The notes under the pieces were generated by a model that saw only the letters and a program-made list of their open reading frames with translations, had not been told where the DNA came from and made no database searches. Below, one piece after another: positions 25,069-33,085 of a stretch of 64,000 nucleotides of DNA; the first letter of the stretch is position 1; each line of letters begins with the position of its first letter. Source of the DNA: Brachybacterium vulturis. Its GTDB lineage: Bacteria > Actinomycetota > Actinomycetes > Actinomycetales > Dermabacteraceae. The stretch spans positions 1,054,001 to 1,118,000 of the forward strand of contig NZ_CP023563.1 in assembly GCF_002407185.1 (NCBI RefSeq), in the 5' to 3' direction. Position numbers and translations under genes: made by a program.

Positions 25069-27662
25069 GCCCGCTGCTGGGCCGGCCACCGCTGGAGGGC
25101 GCTCACCTCACCGGTCGGGCGCTGCTGCTGCTGTGCGGCCTGGTGCTGGCCTCGGCCCCCGCCTCCCAGCTGCTGGCCGGCTCGTCCTGGCTGCTGCTGA
25201 CCCTGGTCGCCGCCGTCCCCGTGATCCTCGGCGGGGTGGTGCTGCGCACCGTGGTGCCGCGACAGCTGCTGGTGCCGCCGGCCCAGGCCGGACTGCTGGT
25301 GGTGCTGGTGCTGGTGGCCGAGACGGTGCTGGGTCTGGCACCGTGGCAGGACGGCCCGGTCGCTGTGCTCCGTGCGCAGGCGGAGATCGTCACCCGCGGT
25401 GTGAACGAGCTGGCCTCGGGCGTCCCGCCGGTGGCCCTGGGAGCTCCCGGCACGGTCCTCCTGGTGGCCCTGATCGGGCTGGTGACTCTGCTGCTGGACC
25501 TGATGTTCCTGGACCTGGGCTGGCACACCCCCACCGCCCTGCTGCTGATGAGCTCGCTGCTGATCCCCGCCCTGCAGCAGCCGGCCGGCGGCCAGTGGTG
25601 GCAGGTGGCTGCTCCCGTGCTGGCCGGAGCGATGATCTTCGCGACCCGCACCGTCCACGCCGATCCGCGCTACCTCCGCGGCGACCGTCGGCCGCAGGCG
25701 GGGCCTGCCACCCACCACGGCCGCACCCTCGCCGCAGTCACGGTCTGCGCGGCCCTGGTCGCGGCGCTGTCCCCGCTGCTGGGCCCTGCCCTGCCGCAGC
25801 TGGCCCCGGCCCGGCTCGCCCTGAACGTCGACCTGCTCGAGCGCTGGCAGGATCCCGACGCCCCCGCGCTCGGGCCGGTGATGATCGACGACGACGTCTC
25901 CGTGCGCCGCTCCCTCCTGCAACGGGAGGACACCGAGGTCCTGCGCTACTCCACCACCGCGGAGGACCCCTCCTACCTGCGCCTGCGCACCCTGAACACC
26001 TTCGACGGCGAGACCTTCCGCGGCGATGCGACGGGGGAGGAGCCGGGGAGGGTGCGGGACTCCTTCAGCGACGCGCGGGACGACGGTGTGGCCGCCAGCG
26101 GCAGCGACGAGGACTTCATCGAGACCGATGTCGAGATCATCAACTTCGCCGGGGACCGCCTCCCCGTGCCGGCCAACGTGCGCTCCGTCCAGGGCGCGGA
26201 CCGCACGCTGAACCGGGCGATGACGCTGCTGCCCACCGACGGCGAGGTGGCGCTGTCCTACCTCCGCTCCGGACTGCTCGGGCAGCGCTACAGCATCGAG
26301 TCCGAACCGCGCACCTCCACCGCCGAGCAGCTGCGCGGCGTGGACCCGGCCGAGTTCGCCCAGCCCTTCGAGGCCGGATACACCTCCCGTGACGATGTGC
26401 CCGAGGCCGCGGCCGCGCTCGCCGACGAGCTCGCCGGGAACCTGGAGGCGGACACCGCCTACGACACCGCGGTCGCCTTCCAGGACTACTTCCGCAACTC
26501 CTTCGCCTACTCGCTCACGGTGAACTCCCCGCCGGGCGAGGACCCGCTGGAATCCTTCCTCGAGGACCGCGTGGGCTACTGCGAGCAGTTCGCCGCGGCG
26601 TTCGCGCTGATGATGACCTCGCAGGGATACCCGACCCGGGTGGTCATCGGCTTCACCCCCGGCGAGCAGGACGGGGACGAATGGTCCGTCAGCACCACGA
26701 ACGCGCACGCCTGGCCCGAGGTGTGGTTCGGCCCCGAGCACGGCTGGGTGCGCTTCGAACCCACGCCGGCCGCGGCCGCCAACGGGGTGAGCACGCCGGA
26801 GCGGACCGACCCGGACGGGCAGGCCGAGGCGCCCGCCCCCGCCCCCGAGGGCCCGACGCCGCCGGACCAGCCCACCGAGGAGACGTCCACCGAGCAGGGC
26901 ACCTCCGAGGAGACCACCGAGGACCCCGCGGCCGCCCAGGCCTCCGACGGCGGCGGGCCCTCCCCGGCCACCGTGCAGCGCGTCCAGTGGGGCGTGGTGC
27001 TCGTGATGGCGCTGGGCGGGCTGCTCGCCGCCGGTGCCGCGGCGGCCGTGCTCGGCATCCGCCGCCGCCGGCTCCGCGCCCGTGATGAGCGCTGGGCCGC
27101 GCTGATGAGTGCTGATGGTGAGGGTGCTGGCGACGAACCCGAGACCGCGCTCGCCGCGGAGCGGACGCGGCGCGGCGCGGGGGAGCTGGCCTGGGCCGAG
27201 ATCACCCGGGAGCTCTCGGTGCGCGCGACCGCGATCCGCTGGCTCCGGATCACCGGGGCCTGGGGCCGCGCCCCCACCCGGCTCGGCCTGGACGCCGCGC
27301 TGCCGCCGCACCGCGCCCTCGAGGACCTGCTCGACCGGATCGCCGCCGCCGACCGCGACGTCACCCCCGAGCACCGCGCCGCCGCGGCCCGCATCGCCGA
27401 GGCCTACACCGCTGCCCGCTACGCGGCGCCGGTGCCGGCGGGCGACAACGCGACGGGCGAGGTGGATGAGGCACCGCGAACTCCCAGCCATGCCGCAGAA
27501 GCGTTGCGAGGCGGGGCGAATGACCGCCCGATAGCCCCAGCTTCTTCACGCTTGAGCGAGGGGAAGGTGCACGGCGAGGGCGAGGGGCAGGCCGAACGTT
27601 CCCAACACCCGCTGCGCCACGATTCCGATCTGCTCATCGAGCTGATCCGCACCGCCCGCTGA
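25065..27662 (+). CDS. TgpA-like membrane transglutaminase-domain protein
   Basis: The 865-residue protein starts with about six membrane helices (15-245). An extracellular part holds a transglutaminase core with catalytic C506 in GYCEQFAAA, H548 in TNAHAWPEV, and Glu in GWVRFEPTP where classical members have Asp; Glu is common in this subfamily. A Pro/Glu/Thr-rich linker (575-640), one more membrane helix (about 645-670) and a cytoplasmic helical tail follow. It is the last gene of the MoxR operon. It may process or cross-link surface proteins. The final 60 codons are less GC-rich and look unlike the rest of the gene. Confidence 0.92.
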   Translation: MSPLLGRPPLEGAHLTGRALLLLCGLVLASAPASQLLAGSSWLLLTLVAAVPVILGGVVLRTVVPRQLLVPPAQAGLLVVLVLVAETVLGLAPWQDGPVAVLRAQAEIVTRGVNELASGVPPVALGAPGTVLLVALIGLVTLLLDLMFLDLGWHTPTALLLMSSLLIPALQQPAGGQWWQVAAPVLAGAMIFATRTVHADPRYLRGDRRPQAGPATHHGRTLAAVTVCAALVAALSPLLGPALPQLAPARLALNVDLLERWQDPDAPALGPVMIDDDVSVRRSLLQREDTEVLRYSTTAEDPSYLRLRTLNTFDGETFRGDATGEEPGRVRDSFSDARDDGVAASGSDEDFIETDVEIINFAGDRLPVPANVRSVQGADRTLNRAMTLLPTDGEVALSYLRSGLLGQRYSIESEPRTSTAEQLRGVDPAEFAQPFEAGYTSRDDVPEAAAALADELAGNLEADTAYDTAVAFQDYFRNSFAYSLTVNSPPGEDPLESFLEDRVGYCEQFAAAFALMMTSQGYPTRVVIGFTPGEQDGDEWSVSTTNAHAWPEVWFGPEHGWVRFEPTPAAAANGVSTPERTDPDGQAEAPAPAPEGPTPPDQPTEETSTEQGTSEETTEDPAAAQASDGGGPSPATVQRVQWGVVLVMALGGLLAAGAAAAVLGIRRRRLRARDERWAALMSADGEGAGDEPETALAAERTRRGAGELAWAEITRELSVRATAIRWLRITGAWGRAPTRLGLDAALPPHRALEDLLDRIAAADRDVTPEHRAAAARIAEAYTAARYAAPVPAGDNATGEVDEAPRTPSHAAEALRGGANDRPIAPASSRLSEGKVHGEGEGQAERSQHPLRHDSDLLIELIRTAR

Positions 27663-27960
27663 CACTGATTCGCGGCGCTCGAGGACCGTCCCACGCTTGG
27701 GTCGGGAGCGGTGGTCACCTCGGGTCGGTGGGGGCGGGTCTAACTGAGGGGCGGGTCAATCCCCCGCATGGCCGCCACGGAGTTGCGGGGTTCAGGTTTT
27801 CGGGATCGGTGGCGGCATCGACGGTGCTCATCGTGCGGGCGGCTCTGCGGGCGGCTCGACAGTGCTGGCGAGAGAGGAGAAAGCCTGTCAAATATGAGAC
27901 ATGTAGTGCAAAATGGACATCACGCCCAATGTGCTCCAGTCTCGCCCTCAGGAGATCGCA
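27663..27960. other. Spacer with probable promoter of the first nucleotidase
   Basis: About 300 bases without a gene. GGGGCGGGTC occurs twice (27731-27740 and 27748-27757). Positions 27880-27925 are AT-rich and probably carry the promoter of the next gene. An in-frame ATG at 27913 exists but has no ribosome-binding site. Confidence 0.5.
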
Positions 27961-30672
27961 ATGTTAGAATCCCCAGCCCGTCGGATTGCACGCGGCGCGA
28001 CAGTGGGTCTCAGTGCTGCCGCCATCGCCTTTGCGTCCGCCATCGTCCCCCTCGATGCGGCCGCCGCCGTCGAGCCTGGTGATCAGGTCAGTGTGCTGGC
28101 CTTTAACGATCTCCATGGCCAGATCTCCATCGACTTCGCATGTAGCGTCGTGCGCGCGAGGGCGCTGAATCCGAATCACGCCCTGCTCTCAGTCGGCGAC
28201 AATGTGGGCGCCAGCACCACTGCGTCGGCCATGACCAATGACGAGTTCATAATTGACTACCTGAATGCCCTGGGCGTCGACGCCAGCGCGATCGGCGATC
28301 ACGAGTACGACCAGGGTCGCGACGATCTCACCGGGCGCATCGAGCCGCGCACCAGCTTCCCGGACCTCGCTGCGAACGTCTTCGTGACGGCCACCGGCAA
28401 GCGACTCCATCAGCCTTACGCGATCGTCGATGCCGGTGAGGTGAAGGTGGCCGTCGTCGGTGCCGTCACCACCAAAACCGTTGACAGAGTCGCACCCGCC
28501 CTGATCGACGGCCTCGAGTTCCGCGATCCGGTCGACTCGGTCAATCAGGCTATCGCTGAGTTGGACGCTTCGGGTGAGGAGTACGACGTACTCGTCGCCT
28601 CTTACCACGAGGGTGCAGGGAGCAAGTTCTCCCTCTCGGATGGACGCGAATATGACCCCGGTGTGCCGCCCGCCATCACGAGTCCGATCTTCGAAAGGAT
28701 CGTGAACGAGACCTCCACCGAGGTCGATGCGATTCTCACGGGAGACACGCATCAGGCATATGCCTTTAATGCGCCGGTGCCCGGTGAGGACGGAGAGGTT
28801 CGACCAGTCGTCCAGGCCCGTGACCATGCCTCGTACCTGGGACTCGTCAGCTTGGAGCTAGGGGCGGACGGTGACTGGGACCCCGTCGACGGCAACCCAA
28901 AGCTGATCGACACCCAATCCGAGGACCTGCCTGACTGTGCCGGTGATCCCACCTACGAGACTGCGCGGAAAATCGTACTGGATGGTGTGGTTGCGACCGA
29001 GTCACTGGGAATCGAGCCCGTCGGCTCCATCGCCGGCGACATCACCCCGTCGTGGCGTGACACAATGGCCTCCTACGTCGGTGGCGTCCGCACTGCGAAT
29101 GATCCGGTCGAGGGTCAGGTGAACTCCAACTTCACCGTGGACAACCCTCAACGTCATTCCGCTATGGGCGGCATGATCGCAGATTCTATGAAGTGGTACC
29201 TCGAGGACGGCGGGCTGGATGGCGCGCACGAGGTCATCGGCTTCGTGAACCGTGATAACAGTCGCGGCGCATTCTGGTATGAGCAGTCGACCCACGACGA
29301 GGGCGACGGTGTGGTCATGTACGGCGAGGCCGTATCCATGAACAGCCAGTTCTACACCTGGCCCTTGATGAAGGGCGAGGTCACCGGAGCGCAGTTCGAG
29401 CAGATCCTCGAGGAGCAGTGGCAGCGAGCGGCCGACGGTGGCCCGGTCGTCCCGCCGTTCCTCGCTTTCGGCGTCTCCGAGAACGTCGAGTACGTGTTCG
29501 ACTCTACCCGTGAACGCGACGACCGGATCGTCGAGATCCGCATCGACGGGGAGCCGATCGACTCTGACGCCACGTACACGATCATCACCATGGGTTACTT
29601 GTTCAATGACGGAGGTAACCTCCCTCCCCAATGGAATCGGGTCAACAACAACATGTGGACCCTCGCCGAGGCGACCGACGTGCGCGATGCCGGTGTGTTG
29701 TATCGGGACGTGATCATCAACTACTTGGAGGATCATCCGAATCTCGCTCCCGATTTCTCGCAACGCCAACTCGAGGTGCAGGTCCTCGACGGCGCGGCCC
29801 CGACGCTGCGCGTTCTGGGCATGGAGTCGCAGAGCCTCGGCGCCCCGTTGATCACCGAGGTGGCCGTGGACGCCGGCGAGTTCGGCACCTTCACCGCCCC
29901 GGTGGTCAGGGATGAAGAGACGGGGCGCCTGGTCGCCGAGGTAGATCTCGGTGCGGACTTCTGCGTCCCCGAGGGTGAGCGTGCGATCCTCGAGTTCACT
30001 GCGACCCCGGACACCGGGACCGCTATCACTCACGAGATCACGGGGGTCGGCGGCGAAGACTGCGGCTCCGATGACACCCCGACCGAGCCTGCCGAGCCGT
30101 CCGGACCGGAGGACTTCTCGGACGTGCCTCCGAGCACCATGTTCTACGAGGAGATCATGTGGATGCGAGGCGAGGGCTACACCACTGGCTGGGAGGGCGA
30201 CAACACCTTCCGTCCGCTGCAGCCGGTGAACCGGGATGCGATGGCGGCGTTCCTGTACCGGATGGCCGGCTCACCCGAGGTGGACCTACCGAGCAGTGAA
30301 CCGTTCACCGATGTCCAGAAGGGTGACGAGCATTACGCGGCGATCATGTGGGCCTACCAGCAGGGGATCACCACGGGGTGGGAGGACGGCACATTCCGGC
30401 CGACCACGCCGATCGCGCGCGATGCGATGGCGGCGTTCGTGTTCCGGTATGCGGGCTCGCCCGATGTCGAGGAACCGAGCTCGGCGGTGTTCTCGGATGT
30501 CCCGGCCAGCAACATGTTCGCTGCGGAGGTCGCCTGGATGAAGGCGCAGCGGATCACCACGGGGTGGCCGGACGGGACGTTCCGCCCGTTGGAGCCGACG
30601 AATCGTGACGCCACGGCCGCATTCCTCTACCGCATGAATGTGGAGCTGGGCATCACCTATACGCCTCGCTGA
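27961..30672 (+). CDS. Diverged 5'-nucleotidase-like surface protein with SLH repeats
   Basis: The 903-residue protein has a signal peptide to about residue 36 and a UshA-like fold: metallophosphatase domain (FNDLHG D50/H52, VGDN D80, SYHEGA, GDTH) and a C-terminal nucleotidase domain. About 170 residues of SLH repeats close it. AGGAG lies 6 bases before this ATG. It departs from its neighbour at key sites: the metal-site GNHE is GDHE (D113), the substrate-loop NPGGIR is NRDNSR (430-435), and the PFGNTL segment is NSQFYTWPL. Its codon use is less GC-rich than the paralogue at 33-36 kb. Nucleotidase activity is therefore doubtful; a changed substrate or binding role is plausible. Confidence 0.85.
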   Translation: MLESPARRIARGATVGLSAAAIAFASAIVPLDAAAAVEPGDQVSVLAFNDLHGQISIDFACSVVRARALNPNHALLSVGDNVGASTTASAMTNDEFIIDYLNALGVDASAIGDHEYDQGRDDLTGRIEPRTSFPDLAANVFVTATGKRLHQPYAIVDAGEVKVAVVGAVTTKTVDRVAPALIDGLEFRDPVDSVNQAIAELDASGEEYDVLVASYHEGAGSKFSLSDGREYDPGVPPAITSPIFERIVNETSTEVDAILTGDTHQAYAFNAPVPGEDGEVRPVVQARDHASYLGLVSLELGADGDWDPVDGNPKLIDTQSEDLPDCAGDPTYETARKIVLDGVVATESLGIEPVGSIAGDITPSWRDTMASYVGGVRTANDPVEGQVNSNFTVDNPQRHSAMGGMIADSMKWYLEDGGLDGAHEVIGFVNRDNSRGAFWYEQSTHDEGDGVVMYGEAVSMNSQFYTWPLMKGEVTGAQFEQILEEQWQRAADGGPVVPPFLAFGVSENVEYVFDSTRERDDRIVEIRIDGEPIDSDATYTIITMGYLFNDGGNLPPQWNRVNNNMWTLAEATDVRDAGVLYRDVIINYLEDHPNLAPDFSQRQLEVQVLDGAAPTLRVLGMESQSLGAPLITEVAVDAGEFGTFTAPVVRDEETGRLVAEVDLGADFCVPEGERAILEFTATPDTGTAITHEITGVGGEDCGSDDTPTEPAEPSGPEDFSDVPPSTMFYEEIMWMRGEGYTTGWEGDNTFRPLQPVNRDAMAAFLYRMAGSPEVDLPSSEPFTDVQKGDEHYAAIMWAYQQGITTGWEDGTFRPTTPIARDAMAAFVFRYAGSPDVEEPSSAVFSDVPASNMFAAEVAWMKAQRITTGWPDGTFRPLEPTNRDATAAFLYRMNVELGITYTPR

Positions 30673-30690
30673 CGGCCACTCGGTAGTCAT

Positions 30691-30726
30691 GTGCGCCCTG
30701 CATCCTTCACTGGGTTCAGGGTGCAC
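30691..30726 (+). terminator. Terminator-like hairpin after SLH nucleotidase
   Basis: GTGCGCCCTG (30691-30700) pairs with CAGGGTGCAC (30717-30726), one pair being G-U, around a 16-base loop. It begins 19 bases after the stop codon. Confidence 0.6.
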
Positions 30727-30816
30727 ACGATTGTCAGCTCATCGTGAGGCCGCGGGGATCAGCCGCGCCCGGCGCGCTGGACCCGGGGCTCGCCGCCGGC
30801 CAAGGCTCCGGGAGCG

Positions 30817-30859
30817 TCCCAGGGTTCACCGCAGTGCGCCATCCCAGGGTTCACCGCAG
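30817..30859. repeat. Pair of 18-bp direct repeats
   Basis: TCCCAGGGTTCACCGCAG occurs at 30817-30834 and again at 30842-30859, a 25-base period, with a 7-base spacer. No open frame runs through it. Confidence 0.9.
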
Positions 30860-30891
30860 AGCTATGCGTGGCCCCCTACCTACTGCGCGGT

Positions 30892-30944
30892 AGCCCATCT
30901 GCTGTGCCGCTATGGGCCTGCCGAAGTGGCACAACAGATGGGCT
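30892..30944. repeat. 17-bp inverted repeat around a 19-base loop
   Basis: AGCCCATCTGCTGTGCC (30892-30908) and GGCACAACAGATGGGCT (30928-30944) pair with one mismatch. The stem is long for a terminator and has no U-tract. It could be a terminator for either direction or the paired ends of a very short element. Confidence 0.8.
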
Positions 30945-31071
30945 GGTCGGGAGTGGCGGCATAGGGACATTCGTGGTCGTGGTGTGACCTCGACGCGGTG
31001 CAGGGCAATCCCGACGTGGCGGGGCGCCGGATGGAAATCCCGAGGGGCGCGGTGTGAGGGATTCCGGTGAC

Positions 31072-32520
31072 CTATGCCTGCTTCGCCCCCGCACGACCTT
31101 GCGAACCCGTGTCTGACTCGATGTGCTCGTCGGGAGGGCAGGTCGCCCCGGCGTTCTTGCCGAACATGCGGCGCGGGGCCTGCGCCTCGAAGACCTTCGC
31201 CGATCGCAGCGAGTCCACCTCGCCCACCACCGGGTTCGGCTGGTGGGTGGCACGGGAGCCGCCGTACAGCGAGATCAGGTTCATCGCGACCGCGCGCTGG
31301 TTGCGGTGGCCGAGCATCTTGGTGATGTGCACGCCCAGCCAGGCGGCCCAGCCGAGCGAGCCCGAGAGCCCGCCCAGGACCGGGATCTCCGCGATCGCGG
31401 CATGGCGGCCGATGGTGGCCATCGTGCCCAGGTCGGTGTACGTGAATTTCTTGCGCGGCGTGCCGGCGACCTCGGCGGCGATCGCGCGGGCCGCGGCCTC
31501 ACCGGTCTGGATCGCGGGCTGCGCGAGCTGGGGGAGGGCCTCGTCCTGACCGGCGATGTCACCGGCGGCGTAGACCCCGGGGAAGCCCTTGACCTGCAGG
31601 TAGTCGTCGACCGCGAGGCGGCCGCGCTTGTCCTGGGGGAAACCCCACTCGGCGACGGACCGGGGGATCGCGACGCCGGCGGCCCAGATCGTGATGTCGG
31701 ATTCGAGGATCGCGTCGTCGTCGAGCACCACGTGGTCGTAGCCGACCTCCTTCACCCCGCGTCCCAGCTGCAGGGTCACGCCGCGGTCCCGCAGCTCGTC
31801 GGCCGCGTACTGGCGGTACTTGGTGGAGAACTCCTTGAGCAGCTCGTCGCCGCGCTGCAGCACGGTGACCTGGAGCGTTCCCGGATCCATCTCCGGGTAG
31901 AGGATGTCCAGCTCCTGCATGCGGAAGTCAGCCAGGGCACCGGCGATCTCCACGCCCGTCGGCCCGCCGCCCACGATGCACACGTGCAACTTGTCATGGG
32001 TCTGGCCCACCTCGCGGCTCGAGCGCTCCAGCTCGGAGAAGACGCGGTCGCGGATCGCCAGCGCCTGGCTGCGGGTGTACATCGGCATCGCGTGCTCCTC
32101 GGCGCCGGGGGTGCCGAAGTAGGTGGTGGTCGCGCCGTTGGCGACGATCAGGTAGTCGTAGGCGATCTCGTGCTGGCCCTTCTGGCCCTCGTCCAGGCGC
32201 ACCACCTTCCGCTGGGGATCCACGCCCTCGACCTCTCCCTGGCGGTAGCGCATGTTCGGCACCTTCAGGGACAGTCCGCGCAGGAACATGGTGACGTCGC
32301 CCGGGTTCAGGCCGGCGGTGGCGACCTGGTAGAGCAGCGGCTGGAAGGTCTTGTAGACGTTGCGGTCGATGAGGGTCACGCGCACCCGAGCGTCACGCAG
32401 GGCGCCCACGGCGTGCGCACCGGCGAAGCCGCCGCCCAGGATGACGACGTGCGGCCAGCTCGCGCCGTCCTTCGCGGGGACGGTGGGGCGACGGGTGACG
32501 AAGGGCAACGGTATGACCAT
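31072..32520 (-). CDS. ndh: Type II NADH dehydrogenase
   Basis: The 482-residue flavoprotein has the FAD-binding GGGFAGAHAV start, an NADH-binding GGGPTGVEIAG in mid-chain, and the VYAAGDIAG motif before the C-terminal membrane-binding part. NDH-2 passes electrons from NADH to menaquinone without pumping protons. AAGGAG lies 8 bases before the ATG. It stands alone between two SLH nucleotidase genes, so the surface-protein set is not a single operon. Confidence 0.93.
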   Translation of the reverse strand: MVIPLPFVTRRPTVPAKDGASWPHVVILGGGFAGAHAVGALRDARVRVTLIDRNVYKTFQPLLYQVATAGLNPGDVTMFLRGLSLKVPNMRYRQGEVEGVDPQRKVVRLDEGQKGQHEIAYDYLIVANGATTTYFGTPGAEEHAMPMYTRSQALAIRDRVFSELERSSREVGQTHDKLHVCIVGGGPTGVEIAGALADFRMQELDILYPEMDPGTLQVTVLQRGDELLKEFSTKYRQYAADELRDRGVTLQLGRGVKEVGYDHVVLDDDAILESDITIWAAGVAIPRSVAEWGFPQDKRGRLAVDDYLQVKGFPGVYAAGDIAGQDEALPQLAQPAIQTGEAAARAIAAEVAGTPRKKFTYTDLGTMATIGRHAAIAEIPVLGGLSGSLGWAAWLGVHITKMLGHRNQRAVAMNLISLYGGSRATHQPNPVVGEVDSLRSAKVFEAQAPRRMFGKNAGATCPPDEHIESDTGSQGRAGAKQA

Positions 32521-33085
32521 GGGGAGGACTCCTTGAGCGGCGCTGGGGCGGCCCGGCCGGGGCTGGTGGCCGATCGGGTCGTGGTCCGCGTCTGGAAGAG
32601 GGAGGGGGCGTCGGAGCGAGCGGGCTGGGGACGATGCCGGATCCGACCCGGGCCGGTGCCGAGATCATCGAGGAGAGGCCGTGGGCGGGGTCGGGTGGAC
32701 CATCCGAAGTCCCCGTCGATGGTACCCACTGGGTCCCGGTGGGGCCACGAGCGGACCGGCCGAGGGGACGAGGTCACACATGGAAAGCGTTCGCCCGATG
32801 CATGTCGACCGCGCGGCCGGGGTCGCCCCGGCCGCCGCGGCGCCACCGGCCGGTTCCGCAACCCTGCTCGCCCCGCAGGATCGTGCGGCGCGGACGGCAC
32901 TCCTCGGATCACGGGAAGGTCACGATATTCCTGGTGGCGGCGTCGGAAAGCGGCCTGACCACGGCGGAGGTGAACTGCCGATGACAGGTCGATACCGGCT
33001 TGGTGAAAACACCAGCGGGCGCGACGTTTCTGGGGTGTGATGGAACGGCTCATCCCGCATCTTTCCCTGCCCCCAGGAGCTTTCC
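32521..33085. other. Leader region of the second nucleotidase
   Basis: About 565 bases between divergent genes, holding the promoters of ndh and of the nucleotidase. The only protein signal is a 19-codon frame behind a perfect ribosome site near its right end. Longer frames on the plus strand (for example from 32681) lack a ribosome site and coherent composition. Confidence 0.5.
32981..33040 (+). CDS. Possible 19-aa leader peptide
   Basis: GGAGGTGA (32966-32973), the best ribosome-binding match in this area, stands 7 bases before an ATG that opens a 19-codon frame (starting MTGRYRLGEN) ending 45 bases before the nucleotidase start. The peptide is Gly/Arg/Ser-rich with no obvious codon run for attenuation. 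It could be a regulatory upstream frame or chance. Confidence 0.3.
   Translation: MTGRYRLGENTSGRDVSGV

Larger units (their letters stand above)
30673..31071. other. Gene-free region rich in repeats and dyads
   Basis: About 400 bases between the first SLH nucleotidase and the NDH-2 gene. It holds a terminator-like hairpin, a pair of 18-bp direct repeats and a long inverted repeat, each listed separately. No protein is supported. The texture suggests remains of a small mobile element, but no transposase fragment is visible. Confidence 0.55.

Noticed and set aside
27913..27960. Start of the first nucleotidase at the ATG at 27913
   Set aside because: No ribosome site precedes it and it would put 16 polar residues before the signal peptide; the ATG at 27961 has AGGAG at ideal spacing.
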